A stretch of DNA of 52,034 nucleotides from an uncultured Burkholderiales bacterium (GTDB taxonomy: Bacteria; Pseudomonadota; Gammaproteobacteria; Burkholderiales; Burkholderiaceae_C): the NCBI GenBank assembly GCA_903956845.1, contig CAJBOO010000167.1, forward strand, positions 1-52,034. The letters run 5' to 3'. Positions 10,048-20,453 of this stretch are shown here, one piece after another. A program made the translations under genes and the position numbers. Every line of letters starts with the position of its first letter. Within the stretch, counting starts at the first letter, position 1. The notes under the pieces are model-generated. The model searched no databases. It worked only from the letters and a program-made list of their open reading frames with translations, and was not told where the DNA came from.

Positions 10048-11280
10048 ATGAAGCCGATCACTGACCTGATCCACCACAGCTACCTGCCCCCCGGTGACTT
10101 CGCGTCACCTCAATTCCCTGTCCATAAAGCTTCAACGGTGTTTTTCACCGATGTTGAGCAGATGCGTGATCGCCAGTGGTTGGACAAATCGGGTTACACC
10201 TATGGCTTGCATGGCACGCCCACCACCTTCGTGCTGGAAGAGCGTTTGTGTCAACTCGAGGGTGCCCAACACGCGGTCTTGTTGCCCAGTGGTTTGGCTG
10301 CCTTGGCGCAGGTGAATCTGGCTTTTCTGAAGCAAGGTGACGAGGTGCTGATCCCCGACAACGCCTACGGTCCTTTGAAAACCTTGGTGCAAGCCGAGTT
10401 GGCAAACGCGGGCATCACCCACCAGTTGTACGACCCGATGCGTGTCAGCGATTTGGCCCAACGCATCACCGCTCAGACCCAACTGGTGTGGCTGGAGGCC
10501 CCAGGCTCTGTCACCTTGGAATTTCCTGATTTGCTGGGTTTGCTGAAGGTATGCCAGCAGCATGGCGTGCTGACAGCGTTGGACAACACGTGGGGCGCAG
10601 GGCTGGCATTCCAACCCTTTGACCTGATGCCCGGCAGTGGCGAACGCACAGGGGTGGACATGAGTGTGCATGCCCTGACCAAATACCCCAGTGGAGGGGG
10701 TGATGTGCTCATGGGCAGCGTCACCACATGCCGTGCTGACCTGGCCAAGGCCCTGAAACTCAGCCACATGCGCTTGGGTTTCGGGGTGTCCGGTAATGAC
10801 GTTGAGTTGGTCTTGCGTTCATTGCCCAGCATGGCATTGCGCTACGACGCCCAAGACCACAGCTGCCGACAAGTGGCTGCCTGGTGTTTGCAGCAAGCCG
10901 TGTTTGCCCAGGTGTTGCATCCAGCGGTTGCTGCCTCTCCAGGGCATGCCCATTGGCGACAACTCTGTGCGGGAGATGTGGTTGACGGTGGCTTGGTGCA
11001 CGGTGGCGGACGTGCCGCTAGTTTGCTGAGCTTGCGTTTTCACAGCCATGTCACACCGCAACAGGTGGATGCGTTTTGCAATGCCCTGTCGCTGTTCAAA
11101 CTGGGCTACAGCTGGGGTGGCCCCATGAGTTTGGTGGTTCCCTACGATTTAACCCACATGCGGCAGCATGCCGACGCAGCTTTGCTTCAAGGTGGGTTTG
11201 TGCGTTTGTCCATGGGTCTGGAAGACCCCATGGACCTGATCGCAGACCTTGAGCAAGCCCTTCGACAAGCGCTCTCTTGA
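10048..11280 (+). CDS. metC: Cystathionine beta-lyase
   Basis: PLP enzyme of the Cys/Met metabolism family; the likely reaction is cleavage of cystathionine to homocysteine, pyruvate and ammonia. The 410-residue protein has the substrate/PLP segment YTYGLHGTPTTFVLEERL, the phosphate-binding stretch VLLPSGLAAL, the aspartate segment TALDNTWGAGL, and the Schiff-base lysine at residue 212 in VHALTKYPSGGGDVLMG. Length and the unusual GYSWGGPMSLVVP near the C-terminus fit the MetC branch rather than MetB or MetY. It starts 3 nt after the phosphoribosyltransferase. A related lyase specificity cannot be excluded. Confidence 0.88.
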   Translation: MKPITDLIHHSYLPPGDFASPQFPVHKASTVFFTDVEQMRDRQWLDKSGYTYGLHGTPTTFVLEERLCQLEGAQHAVLLPSGLAALAQVNLAFLKQGDEVLIPDNAYGPLKTLVQAELANAGITHQLYDPMRVSDLAQRITAQTQLVWLEAPGSVTLEFPDLLGLLKVCQQHGVLTALDNTWGAGLAFQPFDLMPGSGERTGVDMSVHALTKYPSGGGDVLMGSVTTCRADLAKALKLSHMRLGFGVSGNDVELVLRSLPSMALRYDAQDHSCRQVAAWCLQQAVFAQVLHPAVAASPGHAHWRQLCAGDVVDGGLVHGGGRAASLLSLRFHSHVTPQQVDAFCNALSLFKLGYSWGGPMSLVVPYDLTHMRQHADAALLQGGFVRLSMGLEDPMDLIADLEQALRQALS

Positions 11281-11298
11281 GTTCAGCCTCAATGCCCT

Positions 11299-11321
11299 CT
11301 GACACCCTTGGGGTGCCTCAG
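11299..11321. terminator. Hairpin between convergent metC and mnmH
   Basis: CTGA-CACCC-TTG-GGGTG-CC-TCAG: a 5-bp stem with a 3-nt loop, extended by CTGA/TCAG across a 2-nt bulge. It sits at the 3' ends of two converging genes, where a bidirectional terminator is expected, but there is no T tract on either side, so intrinsic termination would be weak. It overlaps the last bases of mnmH. Confidence 0.35.
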
Positions 11322-12400
11322 GGGAAGCGTTTGCACAACTGTGCAGCCATGTCAGCCATGTTGCTCGGGTGTCTGTTTTTCAACGTCGCCACGTGGGCTT
11401 GCCCAAACCGAGTGAAATTGCGCTCAACCGATTTGGCATAAGTGGGGTCGTAATGCTGTTCAAGCAAGGCGCTGACCACCGCAGGTGTTTGACCTGCGCG
11501 CACCATGTCTTGCCATTGACCAATCAACACCTTGCCTTTTTGCGCCGTTAATACGCTCAACCGCTGGCAAAACAGCTCTGGGTCTTGGGCGAAAAACGCA
11601 TAGTCTTCAAGCAACAATGCCACCCGCTCCGTTGGGCTCAATTGCAAGTCGATGCACGGGCTGCTGCGCATGGCTTGCACCAATGCTTCTTGGATGCTGA
11701 CATTGCCTACTTTTTTGCTTTCTGCTTCCACGAAAACCGTGCGGTTGGGGTCGAACTGACGCAGCTGTTGCCACACCCGCATGTCGAAATGTTTTTGGCT
11801 GGGTTGTGCTTGCCCAGGGATGCGTCCCAAGACGGAACTTCGGTGCTGCGCCAAAGCCTCCAAATCCAACACCTGAGCCCCTTGGGCCTGCAGTGCGTGC
11901 AGCAAACGGGTCTTGCCTGAACCTGTCGGGCCTGCCACCACTTGAAAGCGCAAGCGGGGCGCGATGTTCGCCACGTCCTTCACCACTTCGGCACGAAAAG
12001 CTTTGTAACCCCCTTCAATCAACCAGACCTTGAAGCCAATCTGACCCAGCACCAACCCCAGTGAACCACTTCGCTTGCCACCGCGCCAGCAATAGAGCAG
12101 GGGTTGCCAATGTTTAGGCAGTTGCATGACTTCGCGCTCGAGGTGCTTGGCGATGTTGGCAGCAACCAGCGCTGCGCCCACTTTGTTGGCCTCAAATGCG
12201 TTGACTTGTTTGTAGATGGTGCCCACGCGAATGCGCTCTTCATTGTTCAAGGAAGGCCAGTTCAATGCAGCAGGCAGGTGGTCTAAGGCATGTTCGTCTT
12301 CGCTGCGGGCGTCGATGATGCAACTGAAGGCTTGGGGATGGTTAGCGGGCAAAGCCATGCGTTGCATGGCTTCTTGCGCCGACACAGGATAAAGCGCCAT
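11318..12400 (-). CDS. mnmH: tRNA 2-selenouridine synthase
   Basis: Replaces the 2-thio group of wobble uridine in tRNAs (Lys, Glu, Gln) with selenium via a geranylated intermediate. The 360-residue protein has an N-terminal rhodanese domain with catalytic Cys104 in LLYCWRGGKRSGS, then a P-loop domain with GPTGSGKT at residues 157-164. I chose ATG 12400, which overlaps the stop of the upstream esterase gene (TGATG), over a GTG at 12427 that would add nine atypical residues. Selenophosphate synthetase (SelD) is not in the window; without it the enzyme could still geranylate tRNA. Confidence 0.93.
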   Translation of the reverse strand: MALYPVSAQEAMQRMALPANHPQAFSCIIDARSEDEHALDHLPAALNWPSLNNEERIRVGTIYKQVNAFEANKVGAALVAANIAKHLEREVMQLPKHWQPLLYCWRGGKRSGSLGLVLGQIGFKVWLIEGGYKAFRAEVVKDVANIAPRLRFQVVAGPTGSGKTRLLHALQAQGAQVLDLEALAQHRSSVLGRIPGQAQPSQKHFDMRVWQQLRQFDPNRTVFVEAESKKVGNVSIQEALVQAMRSSPCIDLQLSPTERVALLLEDYAFFAQDPELFCQRLSVLTAQKGKVLIGQWQDMVRAGQTPAVVSALLEQHYDPTYAKSVERNFTRFGQAHVATLKNRHPSNMADMAAQLCKRFP

Positions 12401-13047
12401 CAGAGCATTTTCTTCAAAACGGCCCACACATTGGCCAAGATGATCGGATGTGCTTGTGCGGTTGGGTGAATGCGGTCTGATTGAAACAAGGCAGTCGGGT
12501 CTTTGGCATCCGCGACGCCCTTGAGCAAAAATGGCACCAAGGCCAACTGGTGTGCTTTGCTTAAGCGAACAAACAGCTGACTGAATTCAGCGGCATAACT
12601 CGCGCCGTAATTCGGCGGGACTTGCATGCCTATCAACAACACCTTGGCTTTGGCTTGCTGGCAAGCCTGGATCATCTTGACCAGGTTGTCTTGCGTCATG
12701 GCCAATGAAAACCCACGCAAGGCATCGTTGCCACCCAATTCGATGGCAACCAAATGGGGACGGTGTTGCGCGAGCAAGGCGGGTAAGCGGGCCAAGCCAC
12801 CTGCCGTGGTGTCGCCACTGATGCTGGCATTGATCACCTGCCATGGGTGCTTTTCACGCTGGAGTTGCTCACCCAGCAAGGCCACCCAGCCGGCGCCTCG
12901 TGCGATGCCATATTCCGCGCTGAGTGAGTCTCCCACCACCAGCAATTTGCTGGCATTGGCCGCAGGGCTAGACAGGGACAATGAACCTAGCAGCAAAGCC
13001 ATGAGCGTTTGCAAGTTAAAGTCTCGTCGTTTCAACACGGATTCCAC
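12400..13047 (-). CDS. tesA: SGNH/GDSL esterase, TesA-type
   Basis: Periplasmic acyl-ester or thioester hydrolase. The 215-residue protein begins with a basic stretch and a hydrophobic signal peptide (LQTLMALLLGSLSLSSPAANA). It then carries the four SGNH blocks: block I VVGDSLSAEYG (catalytic Ser), block II SISGDTTAGG, block III IELGGNDALRG, and block V SDRIHPTAQAH with the Asp/His pair. The start is GTG with GAGGA well placed upstream. Only 3 nt separate it from the divergent ATPase start, so each gene's promoter must lie inside the other. The tesA-ybbA divergent pairing is the same as in Escherichia coli. Confidence 0.9.
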   Translation of the reverse strand: MESVLKRRDFNLQTLMALLLGSLSLSSPAANASKLLVVGDSLSAEYGIARGAGWVALLGEQLQREKHPWQVINASISGDTTAGGLARLPALLAQHRPHLVAIELGGNDALRGFSLAMTQDNLVKMIQACQQAKAKVLLIGMQVPPNYGASYAAEFSQLFVRLSKAHQLALVPFLLKGVADAKDPTALFQSDRIHPTAQAHPIILANVWAVLKKML

Positions 13048-13050
13048 AGC

Positions 13051-13728
13051 ATGTCCTCACCCTTGATTGCGGTTTCTCACCTTTTCAAATCTGTCACCGA
13101 TGCCACTGGCACCTTGGACATTCTCCGCGATATCGATTTCAGCTTGCAGGCCAAACAGACCTTGGCCATCGTGGGTGCATCTGGTTCGGGCAAAAGTACT
13201 TTGTTGGCGATCATGGCGGGGTTGGACACACCCACCCAAGGCAGTGTGCACATCGCTGGAGAAGACTTGTTTGCGTTGAATGAAGACCAGCGTGCTGCGC
13301 TGCGTGCCAAGCACATTGGATTTGTCTTTCAAAGCTTTCAATTGCTGGCCCCGTTGACCGCCCTTGAAAACGTCATGCTGCCCTTGGAGTTGGCCGGGCA
13401 TCCCGACCCCAAACCTCTGGCGCGAGACATGTTGGTGCGCGTGGGTTTGGCCGAGCGACTGAACCATTACCCTAAGGTCATGAGTGGTGGTGAGCAACAG
13501 CGGGTGGCCTTGGCGCGAGCGTTTGTGGTCAAGCCAGATGTGTTGCTGGCAGATGAACCCACTGGCAGCCTGGACCACGCCACGGGTGAAAACGTGATGC
13601 AACTGATGTTGGCGTTGAACCAGGAGCTGGGCACCACCTTGGTGATGGTGACGCACGACCGCGCCTTGAGTGAGCGTTGTGACCAGCGTTTGGTGATGGT
13701 GGCAGGGCAGGCGACGCTGGAGCGCTGA
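13051..13728 (+). CDS. ybbA: ABC transporter ATP-binding protein, YbbA/LolD type
   Basis: The 225-residue nucleotide-binding subunit of the MacB/LolD class has Walker A GASGSGKST (residues 42-50), a Q-loop in FVFQSFQLLAPLTALENV, the signature SGGEQQRVALARA, Walker B VLLADEPTGSLD and an H-loop TLVMVTHDRALSE. The start is ATG 13051 rather than further upstream, because the conserved domain begins here and the upstream extension would run into the divergent esterase gene. In enterobacteria the permease ybbP follows; here the next gene is smpB on the other strand, so the cognate permease is missing from this locus. Confidence 0.9.
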   Translation: MSSPLIAVSHLFKSVTDATGTLDILRDIDFSLQAKQTLAIVGASGSGKSTLLAIMAGLDTPTQGSVHIAGEDLFALNEDQRAALRAKHIGFVFQSFQLLAPLTALENVMLPLELAGHPDPKPLARDMLVRVGLAERLNHYPKVMSGGEQQRVALARAFVVKPDVLLADEPTGSLDHATGENVMQLMLALNQELGTTLVMVTHDRALSERCDQRLVMVAGQATLER

Positions 13729-13732
13729 AGCC

Positions 13733-14206
13733 TCAGCGGGTGCGGCTTTTCATCGCGCGTTCAACTTCGCGCTTGCCTTCGCGGTCTTTGATCGTGTCTC
13801 GCTTGTCGTGCTCGGCCTTGCCTTTGGCCAAGGCAATTTCACACTTGATGCGGCCGTTTTTCCAATGCAAATTGAGCGGCACCAGGGTGTAGCCTTTTTG
13901 CTCAACCTTGCCGATCAAGCGCCTGATTTCCTCTTTGTGCAACAAGAGTTTGCGTGACCTGATCGCGTCTGGGTTGACATGGGTGGAAGCGGTTTTCAAG
14001 GGGTTGATTTGGCAACCGATGACGAACATCTCACCTTGGCGAATCACTACGTACCCATCGGTCAGCTGCACCTTGCCTTCACGCGCAGCCTTGACCTCCC
14101 ACCCTTCGAGAACCATGCCTGCTTCCAGGCGTTCTTCGAGAAAGTAGTTGAATGCGGCTTTTTTGTTGTCCGCAATACGGGTTTGAGGTGCAGTTTTGCT
14201 GGCCAT
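13733..14206 (-). CDS. smpB: SsrA-binding protein SmpB
   Basis: tmRNA partner for trans-translation, rescuing ribosomes stalled on broken mRNAs. The 157-residue protein starts [21 protein letters not shown] after a short leader, has the OB-fold core ([19 protein letters not shown]), and ends in the basic tail [21 protein letters not shown] that enters the decoding site. I chose ATG 14206. An in-frame TTG 51 nt upstream would add residues not typical of SmpB, though the ATG lacks an obvious Shine-Dalgarno. It converges on the ATPase gene with 4 nt between stops and is divergent from ratA. Confidence 0.95.
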   Translation of the reverse strand: MASKTAPQTRIADNKKAAFNYFLEERLEAGMVLEGWEVKAAREGKVQLTDGYVVIRQGEMFVIGCQINPLKTASTHVNPDAIRSRKLLLHKEEIRRLIGKVEQKGYTLVPLNLHWKNGRIKCEIALAKGKAEHDKRDTIKDREGKREVERAMKSRTR

Positions 14207-14277
14207 GAAGGGGGTAAGGGAGGAGAAGAGGGTCTTTACAATGACCCCAGATGCCAAGTTGGCGCAAGCCCCATTCT

Positions 14278-14712
14278 ATGAAAACCGTTGAGAAGTCCGT
14301 ATTGATCTGGTTTACCGCCCAAGAAATGTTCGATTTGGTGGTGGATGTGGCGTCTTACCCGCAGTTTTTGCCTTGGTGCGATCAAACCCAGATTGTCGAG
14401 ACGCATGACAACGGCATGACAGCGCGCATTGGCATGGCCTTTGGTGGCTTGCATAAAAGTTTCACCACCGCCAACAGCCATGTGCCTGGTCGGCAAGTCC
14501 AACTCGATTTGATCGATGGACCCTTCAAGCAACTCAACGGTGTGTGGAATTTCATCCCCCTGGGCGAAGAGCAGGCCTGCCGCGTCGAGCTCAAGCTCAC
14601 CTACAGCTTTGATTCGATGTTTGGGGCCTTGGTGGGGCCGGTGTTCGACAAAATCGCCTCTACTTTGGTGGATGCCTTTGTCAAACGCGCCGAAGTGGTC
14701 TATCCCCGATGA
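14278..14712 (+). CDS. ratA: RatA/COQ10-type START domain protein
   Basis: Small SRPBCC (START-like) protein of the RatA/YfjG and COQ10 group. In E. coli RatA has been reported to block 70S assembly, while related proteins bind ubiquinone, so both roles are possible. The 144-residue protein begins MKTVEKSVLIWFTAQEMFDLV and has the family segment SYPQFLPWCDQTQIVE; the C-terminus ends VDAFVKRAEVVYP. The ATG at 14278 matches the family N-terminus better than ATG 14251. A TACAAT at 14237-14242 could be its -10 box, but no good -35 is seen. It overlaps ratB by 4 nt and is divergent from smpB, a conserved proteobacterial layout. Confidence 0.9.
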   Translation: MKTVEKSVLIWFTAQEMFDLVVDVASYPQFLPWCDQTQIVETHDNGMTARIGMAFGGLHKSFTTANSHVPGRQVQLDLIDGPFKQLNGVWNFIPLGEEQACRVELKLTYSFDSMFGALVGPVFDKIASTLVDAFVKRAEVVYPR

Positions 14713-15041
14713 ACATCGTGATCGTGCTCGGCTGGGGGCCGCGTGAATGGCACGAATACCTTTGGCAGGCACCGATGGGTGCCACAGTCAAAGACAGTCG
14801 GCAGCATCTGCTCGATGCATTTCCCCCTTTTAAGCAAGTCGATCCAGAGGAATGGCAAGCCGCGGTATGGGGCAAGCCTGTGCAGCCTGACATCTTGCTC
14901 AAAGAGGGTGACCGTGTTGAATGGTTGCGTGGCTTGCGGGTCGATCCCAAAGTGGCACGTCGCGAGCGTTTTCAAAAACAAGGCAGCCGCGCGGCTGGCT
15001 TGTTTGCCTCACGCAGACCTGGCGCGAAACAGGGTTACTGA
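14709..15041 (+). CDS. ratB: RnfH/RatB family ubiquitin-like protein
   Basis: The 110-residue beta-grasp protein (PF03658) is always next to ratA in many proteobacteria. Visible features are VVLGWGPREWHEYLWQAP at the start, the central AVWGKPVQPDILLKEGDRVE with the conserved WLRGLRVDPKVARRERF, and a basic C-terminal tail ending ASRRPGAKQGY. The ATGA overlap with ratA shows translational coupling. The molecular function is not known; the RatA-RatB toxin-antitoxin reading is debated. Confidence 0.88.
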   Translation: MNIVIVLGWGPREWHEYLWQAPMGATVKDSRQHLLDAFPPFKQVDPEEWQAAVWGKPVQPDILLKEGDRVEWLRGLRVDPKVARRERFQKQGSRAAGLFASRRPGAKQGY

Positions 15042-15083
15042 GTCCCTCGCATCTGCGCCCAGAGAAAAGGGGTTGGCAGGGTC

Positions 15084-16581
<1,498 letters not shown>

Positions 16582-16591
16582 CTTTTGACCG

Positions 16592-16607
16592 CGCCTGTTC
16601 GCAGGCG
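16592..16607 (+). promoter_or_regulatory. TTCG-loop hairpin between guaB and guaA
   Basis: CGCCTG-TTCG-CAGGCG: a perfect 6-bp GC-rich stem with a four-base TTCG loop, ending 6 nt before the guaA ATG. The purine-rich AGGCGAAG that would serve as the guaA Shine-Dalgarno lies partly in its 3' arm. No T tract follows, so it is not a terminator. It could limit guaA initiation or act as an mRNA-stability element. Confidence 0.45.
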
Positions 16608-16613
16608 AAGACC

Positions 16614-18263
16614 ATGTCCCACGACACCCTACTGATCCTCGATTTCGGCTCGCAAGTCACCCAATTGATCGCGCGTCGCGTGCGCGAAGCTCATGTGTAT
16701 TGCGAAGTGCATCCCTGCGATGTATCGAGTGAATGGATTCGCGCTTATGCCAAAGACCGTCAACTCAAGGGCATTATCTTGTCGGGCAGCCATGCCAGTG
16801 TGTACGAGGTGGATGACCGCGCGCCGGACGCGGTGTTCGAGTTGGGTTTGCCTGTGCTGGGCATTTGCTATGGCATGCAAACCATGGCCACGCAATTGGG
16901 AGGCAAGGTAGAGGCTGGGCAAACCCGCGAATTTGGCTACGCAGAAGTGCGCGCCCGTGGCCACACCGATTTGCTCAAAGACATCGAAGACTTCAGCACG
17001 CCTGAAGGCTTTGGCATGCTCAAGGTGTGGATGAGCCATGGCGACAAAGTGACTGAGTTGCCCAGCGGCTTTAAGTTGATGGCCAGCACCGACAGTTGTC
17101 CCATCGCCGGCATGGCCGACGAGGCCAGGCATTTTTACGGTGTTCAATTTCACCCTGAAGTGACCCACACCGTCCAAGGTCGCGCATTGCTTAACCGCTT
17201 CGTGCTGGGTATTTGCCAAGCCTCACCGGATTGGGTCATGGGCAACCACGTGGAAGAAGCCGTGGCACGCATCCGTCAACAGGTGGGTGATGAAGAAGTG
17301 ATTTTGGGTTTGTCCGGCGGGGTAGATTCTTCCGTGGCCGCCGCCCTGATTCACCGGGCGATTGGCGACCAACTCACCTGTGTGTTTGTCGATCACGGCT
17401 TGTTGCGCTTGAACGAAGGCGACATGGTGATGGAGATGTTTGCGGGCAAGTTGCATGCACGTGTCATCCGTGTCGATGCCAGTGAATTGTTTTTGGGCAA
17501 ACTCGCTGGGGTGTCTGACCCTGAGGCCAAACGCAAGGTGATAGGCGCGGAATTCGTGACGGTGTTCAAGCAAGAGGCAGCCAAACTCAAGGCGGGCAGT
17601 GGTGGACACAAAGGCGCTACGTTCTTGGCGCAAGGCACGATTTACCCCGACGTGATTGAGAGCGGTGGCGCAAAAAGCAAAAAAGCTGTCACGATCAAAA
17701 GCCACCACAACGTGGGCGGTTTGCCAGAACAGCTGGGTTTGAAGCTGCTTGAACCCTTGCGCGATTTGTTCAAAGACGAAGTGCGTGAATTGGGCGTTGC
17801 CTTGGGCTTGCCACACGACATGGTCTACCGCCATCCTTTCCCCGGCCCAGGTTTGGGTGTGCGGATTTTGGGTGAGGTGAAAAAAGAATACGCCGATTTG
17901 CTGCGCAGAGCAGACGCCATCTTCATCGAAGAACTGCGCAACACCCCGTTTGAAGGTGACGCTACGCAGATGGCTTTTGGCGGTACGCAAACCCCGCGCA
18001 ATTGGTATGAAGCCACCAGTCAGGCCTTTGTGGTGTTCTTGCCTGTCAAGAGCGTTGGCGTGATGGGTGACGGCCGCACGTATGACCACGTGGTGGCTTT
18101 GCGCGCCGTGGTGACCAGCGATTTCATGACCGCCGATTGGGCGGAGTTGCCCTATGCCTTGCTCAAAAAAGTATCGGGTCGCATCATCAACGAGGTGCGC
18201 GGCATCAACCGTGTGGTGATGGATGTGAGCTCAAAACCACCCGCAACCATCGAATGGGAATGA
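16614..18263 (+). CDS. guaA: GMP synthase (glutamine-hydrolysing)
   Basis: Converts XMP to GMP with glutamine and ATP. The 549-residue protein has an N-terminal class I glutamine amidotransferase domain (nucleophile Cys85 in LGICYGMQ, and the His/Glu pair in [11 protein letters not shown]), the ATP pyrophosphatase domain with PP-loop [15 protein letters not shown], and the C-terminal dimerisation domain ([16 protein letters not shown] ... [11 protein letters not shown], the usual terminus). It is somewhat longer than the 525-residue E. coli protein owing to insertions such as the one near [15 protein letters not shown]. Downstream partner of guaB. Confidence 0.97.
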   Translation: MSHDTLLILDFGSQVTQLIARRVREAHVYCEVHPCDVSSEWIRAYAKDRQLKGIILSGSHASVYEVDDRAPDAVFELGLPVLGICYGMQTMATQLGGKVEAGQTREFGYAEVRARGHTDLLKDIEDFSTPEGFGMLKVWMSHGDKVTELPSGFKLMASTDSCPIAGMADEARHFYGVQFHPEVTHTVQGRALLNRFVLGICQASPDWVMGNHVEEAVARIRQQVGDEEVILGLSGGVDSSVAAALIHRAIGDQLTCVFVDHGLLRLNEGDMVMEMFAGKLHARVIRVDASELFLGKLAGVSDPEAKRKVIGAEFVTVFKQEAAKLKAGSGGHKGATFLAQGTIYPDVIESGGAKSKKAVTIKSHHNVGGLPEQLGLKLLEPLRDLFKDEVRELGVALGLPHDMVYRHPFPGPGLGVRILGEVKKEYADLLRRADAIFIEELRNTPFEGDATQMAFGGTQTPRNWYEATSQAFVVFLPVKSVGVMGDGRTYDHVVALRAVVTSDFMTADWAELPYALLKKVSGRIINEVRGINRVVMDVSSKPPATIEWE

Positions 18264-18272
18264 AGGGTTGAC

Positions 18273-19172
18273 ATGAAATGGATCATCGTCTCGGTTTGGG
18301 TGTCCGCCATTTTGTTCGGGCACTTTCGCGGACAAGTGCGCCTGCCTTTGAGGCGATTGTTCTTGGACCATTCCGTGCTGCTCGCGCCCATCAATGCGCT
18401 GATGGTCTTGTTCTCCAAGGTGCCGACCACGCCCTACATCCCGATGAGCGAGTTTCCCGAACTCAAGGTGTTGGAAGACAACTGGCAAGTCATTCGCGAT
18501 GAGGCGATGAAGTTGTCCGAGATGCAACGCATCAAAGCCGCCGAAAACCACGATGACCTGGGCTTCAATTCCTTTTTCAAATACGGCTGGAAGCGTTTTT
18601 ACTTGAAGTGGTATGGCGATAGCCACCCTTCAGCCGCAGAGCTTTGCCCCCAAACCGTGGCGATTGTGAAGTCCATCCCCAGCATCAAAGCCGCGATGTT
18701 TGCCGAGTTGCCTCCCGGTGGACAACTCAACCGCCACCGCGACCCTTATGCGGGCTCGGTGCGCTTTCACATGGGATTGATCACGCCCAATGACGATGCT
18801 TGCTACATCGATGTCGATGGGCAACGCCACAGTTGGCGTGATGGCCAAGCGGTGATGTTTGACGAGACCTATCTTCACGAGGCCTACAACAAGACCGAAC
18901 ACAACCGCATCATTTTGTTTTGCGACGTGGAGCGTCCCGTCACACTGGCTTGGGTCGCTGCACTCAACACCTGGTTCAGCCGAGTGGTCATGTCGGCTGC
19001 GAGTTCACCCAACGATGGGCGGGACCAAACCGGTGCGATCAATAAGCTCACGCATTACCACGACAAGTTGGAAGCCAAGCGTCGCCAGTTCAAGCAATGG
19101 AACCGAACGGTTTACAAACTCACCAAATACACCTTGATCACCTTGATCGTGGTTTGGTTCGTTTGGGGTTGA
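18273..19172 (+). CDS. lpxO: Lipid A 2-hydroxylase LpxO (Fe/2-oxoglutarate dioxygenase)
   Basis: Membrane-bound dioxygenase that adds a 2-hydroxyl to a secondary acyl chain of lipid A. The 299-residue protein has hydrophobic helices at both ends (WIIVSVWVSAILFGHF and LITLIVVWFVWG). Between them is an aspartyl/asparaginyl hydroxylase-type domain with the iron ligands His155 and Asp157 (RHRDPYAGS) and His202 (DETYLHEAYN), and a 2-oxoglutarate arginine in EHNRIILFCDVERP. Segments such as NSFFKYGWKRFYLKWYG and the APINALMVLFSKVP region closely resemble Salmonella LpxO from memory. It starts 9 nt after guaA and ends in TGATCA, whose other half is the stop of the convergent metY. Confidence 0.9.
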   Translation: MKWIIVSVWVSAILFGHFRGQVRLPLRRLFLDHSVLLAPINALMVLFSKVPTTPYIPMSEFPELKVLEDNWQVIRDEAMKLSEMQRIKAAENHDDLGFNSFFKYGWKRFYLKWYGDSHPSAAELCPQTVAIVKSIPSIKAAMFAELPPGGQLNRHRDPYAGSVRFHMGLITPNDDACYIDVDGQRHSWRDGQAVMFDETYLHEAYNKTEHNRIILFCDVERPVTLAWVAALNTWFSRVVMSAASSPNDGRDQTGAINKLTHYHDKLEAKRRQFKQWNRTVYKLTKYTLITLIVVWFVWG

Positions 19173-20453
19173 TCAGGTTTTAGACAAAGCTTGGTCGATA
19201 TCCCACAAGATGTCGTCCAAGGTCTCCAGTCCCACACTCAATCGAATCAAGTCGGGCGGCACACCCGCGGCAACTTGCTGCTCTTCACTCAGCTGTCGGT
19301 GGGTGGTCGAGGCAGGGTGAATCACCAGCGATTTCGCGTCACCGATATTGGCCAGATGCGATAAAAATTCAATGTTTTCAATGAAGGTCTGGCCTGCTGC
19401 TGCTCCGCCTTTGACACCAAAGGTCAGCACGGCGCCCGCGCCTTTGGGCATGTATTTTTTCGCCAGCGCATGGTCTGGGTGGTTGGGCAAACTGGGGTAA
19501 TTCACCCATGCCACTTTGGGGTGCTGTTGCAAATGCTGCGCCACAGCCAAGGCATTGCTGCAATGGCGGTCCATGCGCAACGACAAGGTTTCCACGCCTT
19601 GCAACAACAAAAAAGCATTGAACGGTGACAGGGCAGGGCCAAAGGTGCGCATGCCCTCCATGCGGCATTTCATCGTGAAGCCAAAGTTGCCAAAGGTTTC
19701 AAAGAAACGCACCCCGTGGTAACCGGGCGAGGGTTCAGTCATGCCAGGAAAGCGTCCGTTGTCCCAAGGGAACTTGCCCGACTCAACGATGACCCCCCCC
19801 ATGGTGGTGCCGTGTCCACCCAAAAATTTGGTGGCCGAATGCAAGGTGATGGCTGCACCCCACTCAAACGGGCGGCACAGGTCGGGGCTGGCAAAGGTGG
19901 TGTCGACAAACAAAGGCACGCCCGCTTGATTGCCTATACGAGCCACGGCTTCGATGTCCAACACATTCAAGGACGGGTTGCCCAAGGTTTCGGCATACAG
20001 CGCCTTGGTTTTAGGGGTGATGGCGCGGGCAAAGTTTTCAGGATCTGCCGAGTCGACAAGCGTGGTGTGGATGCCGAGCTTTTGGAAATTCACCATCAAC
20101 TGGGTATGGGTGCCGCCGTAGAGCGAACGCGCCGCCACGATTTCGTCACCTGCCTCGCAGACGTTGAGCAAGGCAATCATCTGCGCAGCCATGCCTGAGC
20201 CCGTGGCCACGGCAGCGCGGCCGCCTTCCAAAGCTGCCACACGCTCCTCGAACACCGCCACCGTGGGGTTGGATAAACGGGAATACACATTGCCAAAGGT
20301 TTGCAGATTGAACAGGCTGGCGGCGTGCTCTGGGCTGTCAAACACATAGGCGCTGGTTTGGTAAATGGGCACGGCTCGGCTACCGGTCGCCGCGTCAGGA
20401 ATTTGGCCTGCATGCAGGCTCAAGGTATCAAAACCAAATGAACGGTCAGCCAT
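19173..20453 (-). CDS. metY: O-acetylhomoserine sulfhydrylase
   Basis: PLP enzyme forming homocysteine from O-acetylhomoserine and sulfide. The 426-residue protein begins with the family-typical FGFDTLSLHAGQ, has QTSAYVFDSPEHAASLFNLQ, the PLP-phosphate segment VATGSGMAAQMIAL, and the Schiff-base Lys209 in TLHSATKFLGGHGTTMGG. The C-terminus has SLVIHPASTTHRQLSEEQQ, typical of MetY. I chose ATG 20453 over a TTG nine bases upstream. It overlaps the stop of the upstream CoA-binding gene by 8 nt, so the two form an operon. Confidence 0.92.
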   Translation of the reverse strand: MADRSFGFDTLSLHAGQIPDAATGSRAVPIYQTSAYVFDSPEHAASLFNLQTFGNVYSRLSNPTVAVFEERVAALEGGRAAVATGSGMAAQMIALLNVCEAGDEIVAARSLYGGTHTQLMVNFQKLGIHTTLVDSADPENFARAITPKTKALYAETLGNPSLNVLDIEAVARIGNQAGVPLFVDTTFASPDLCRPFEWGAAITLHSATKFLGGHGTTMGGVIVESGKFPWDNGRFPGMTEPSPGYHGVRFFETFGNFGFTMKCRMEGMRTFGPALSPFNAFLLLQGVETLSLRMDRHCSNALAVAQHLQQHPKVAWVNYPSLPNHPDHALAKKYMPKGAGAVLTFGVKGGAAAGQTFIENIEFLSHLANIGDAKSLVIHPASTTHRQLSEEQQVAAGVPPDLIRLSVGLETLDDILWDIDQALSKT

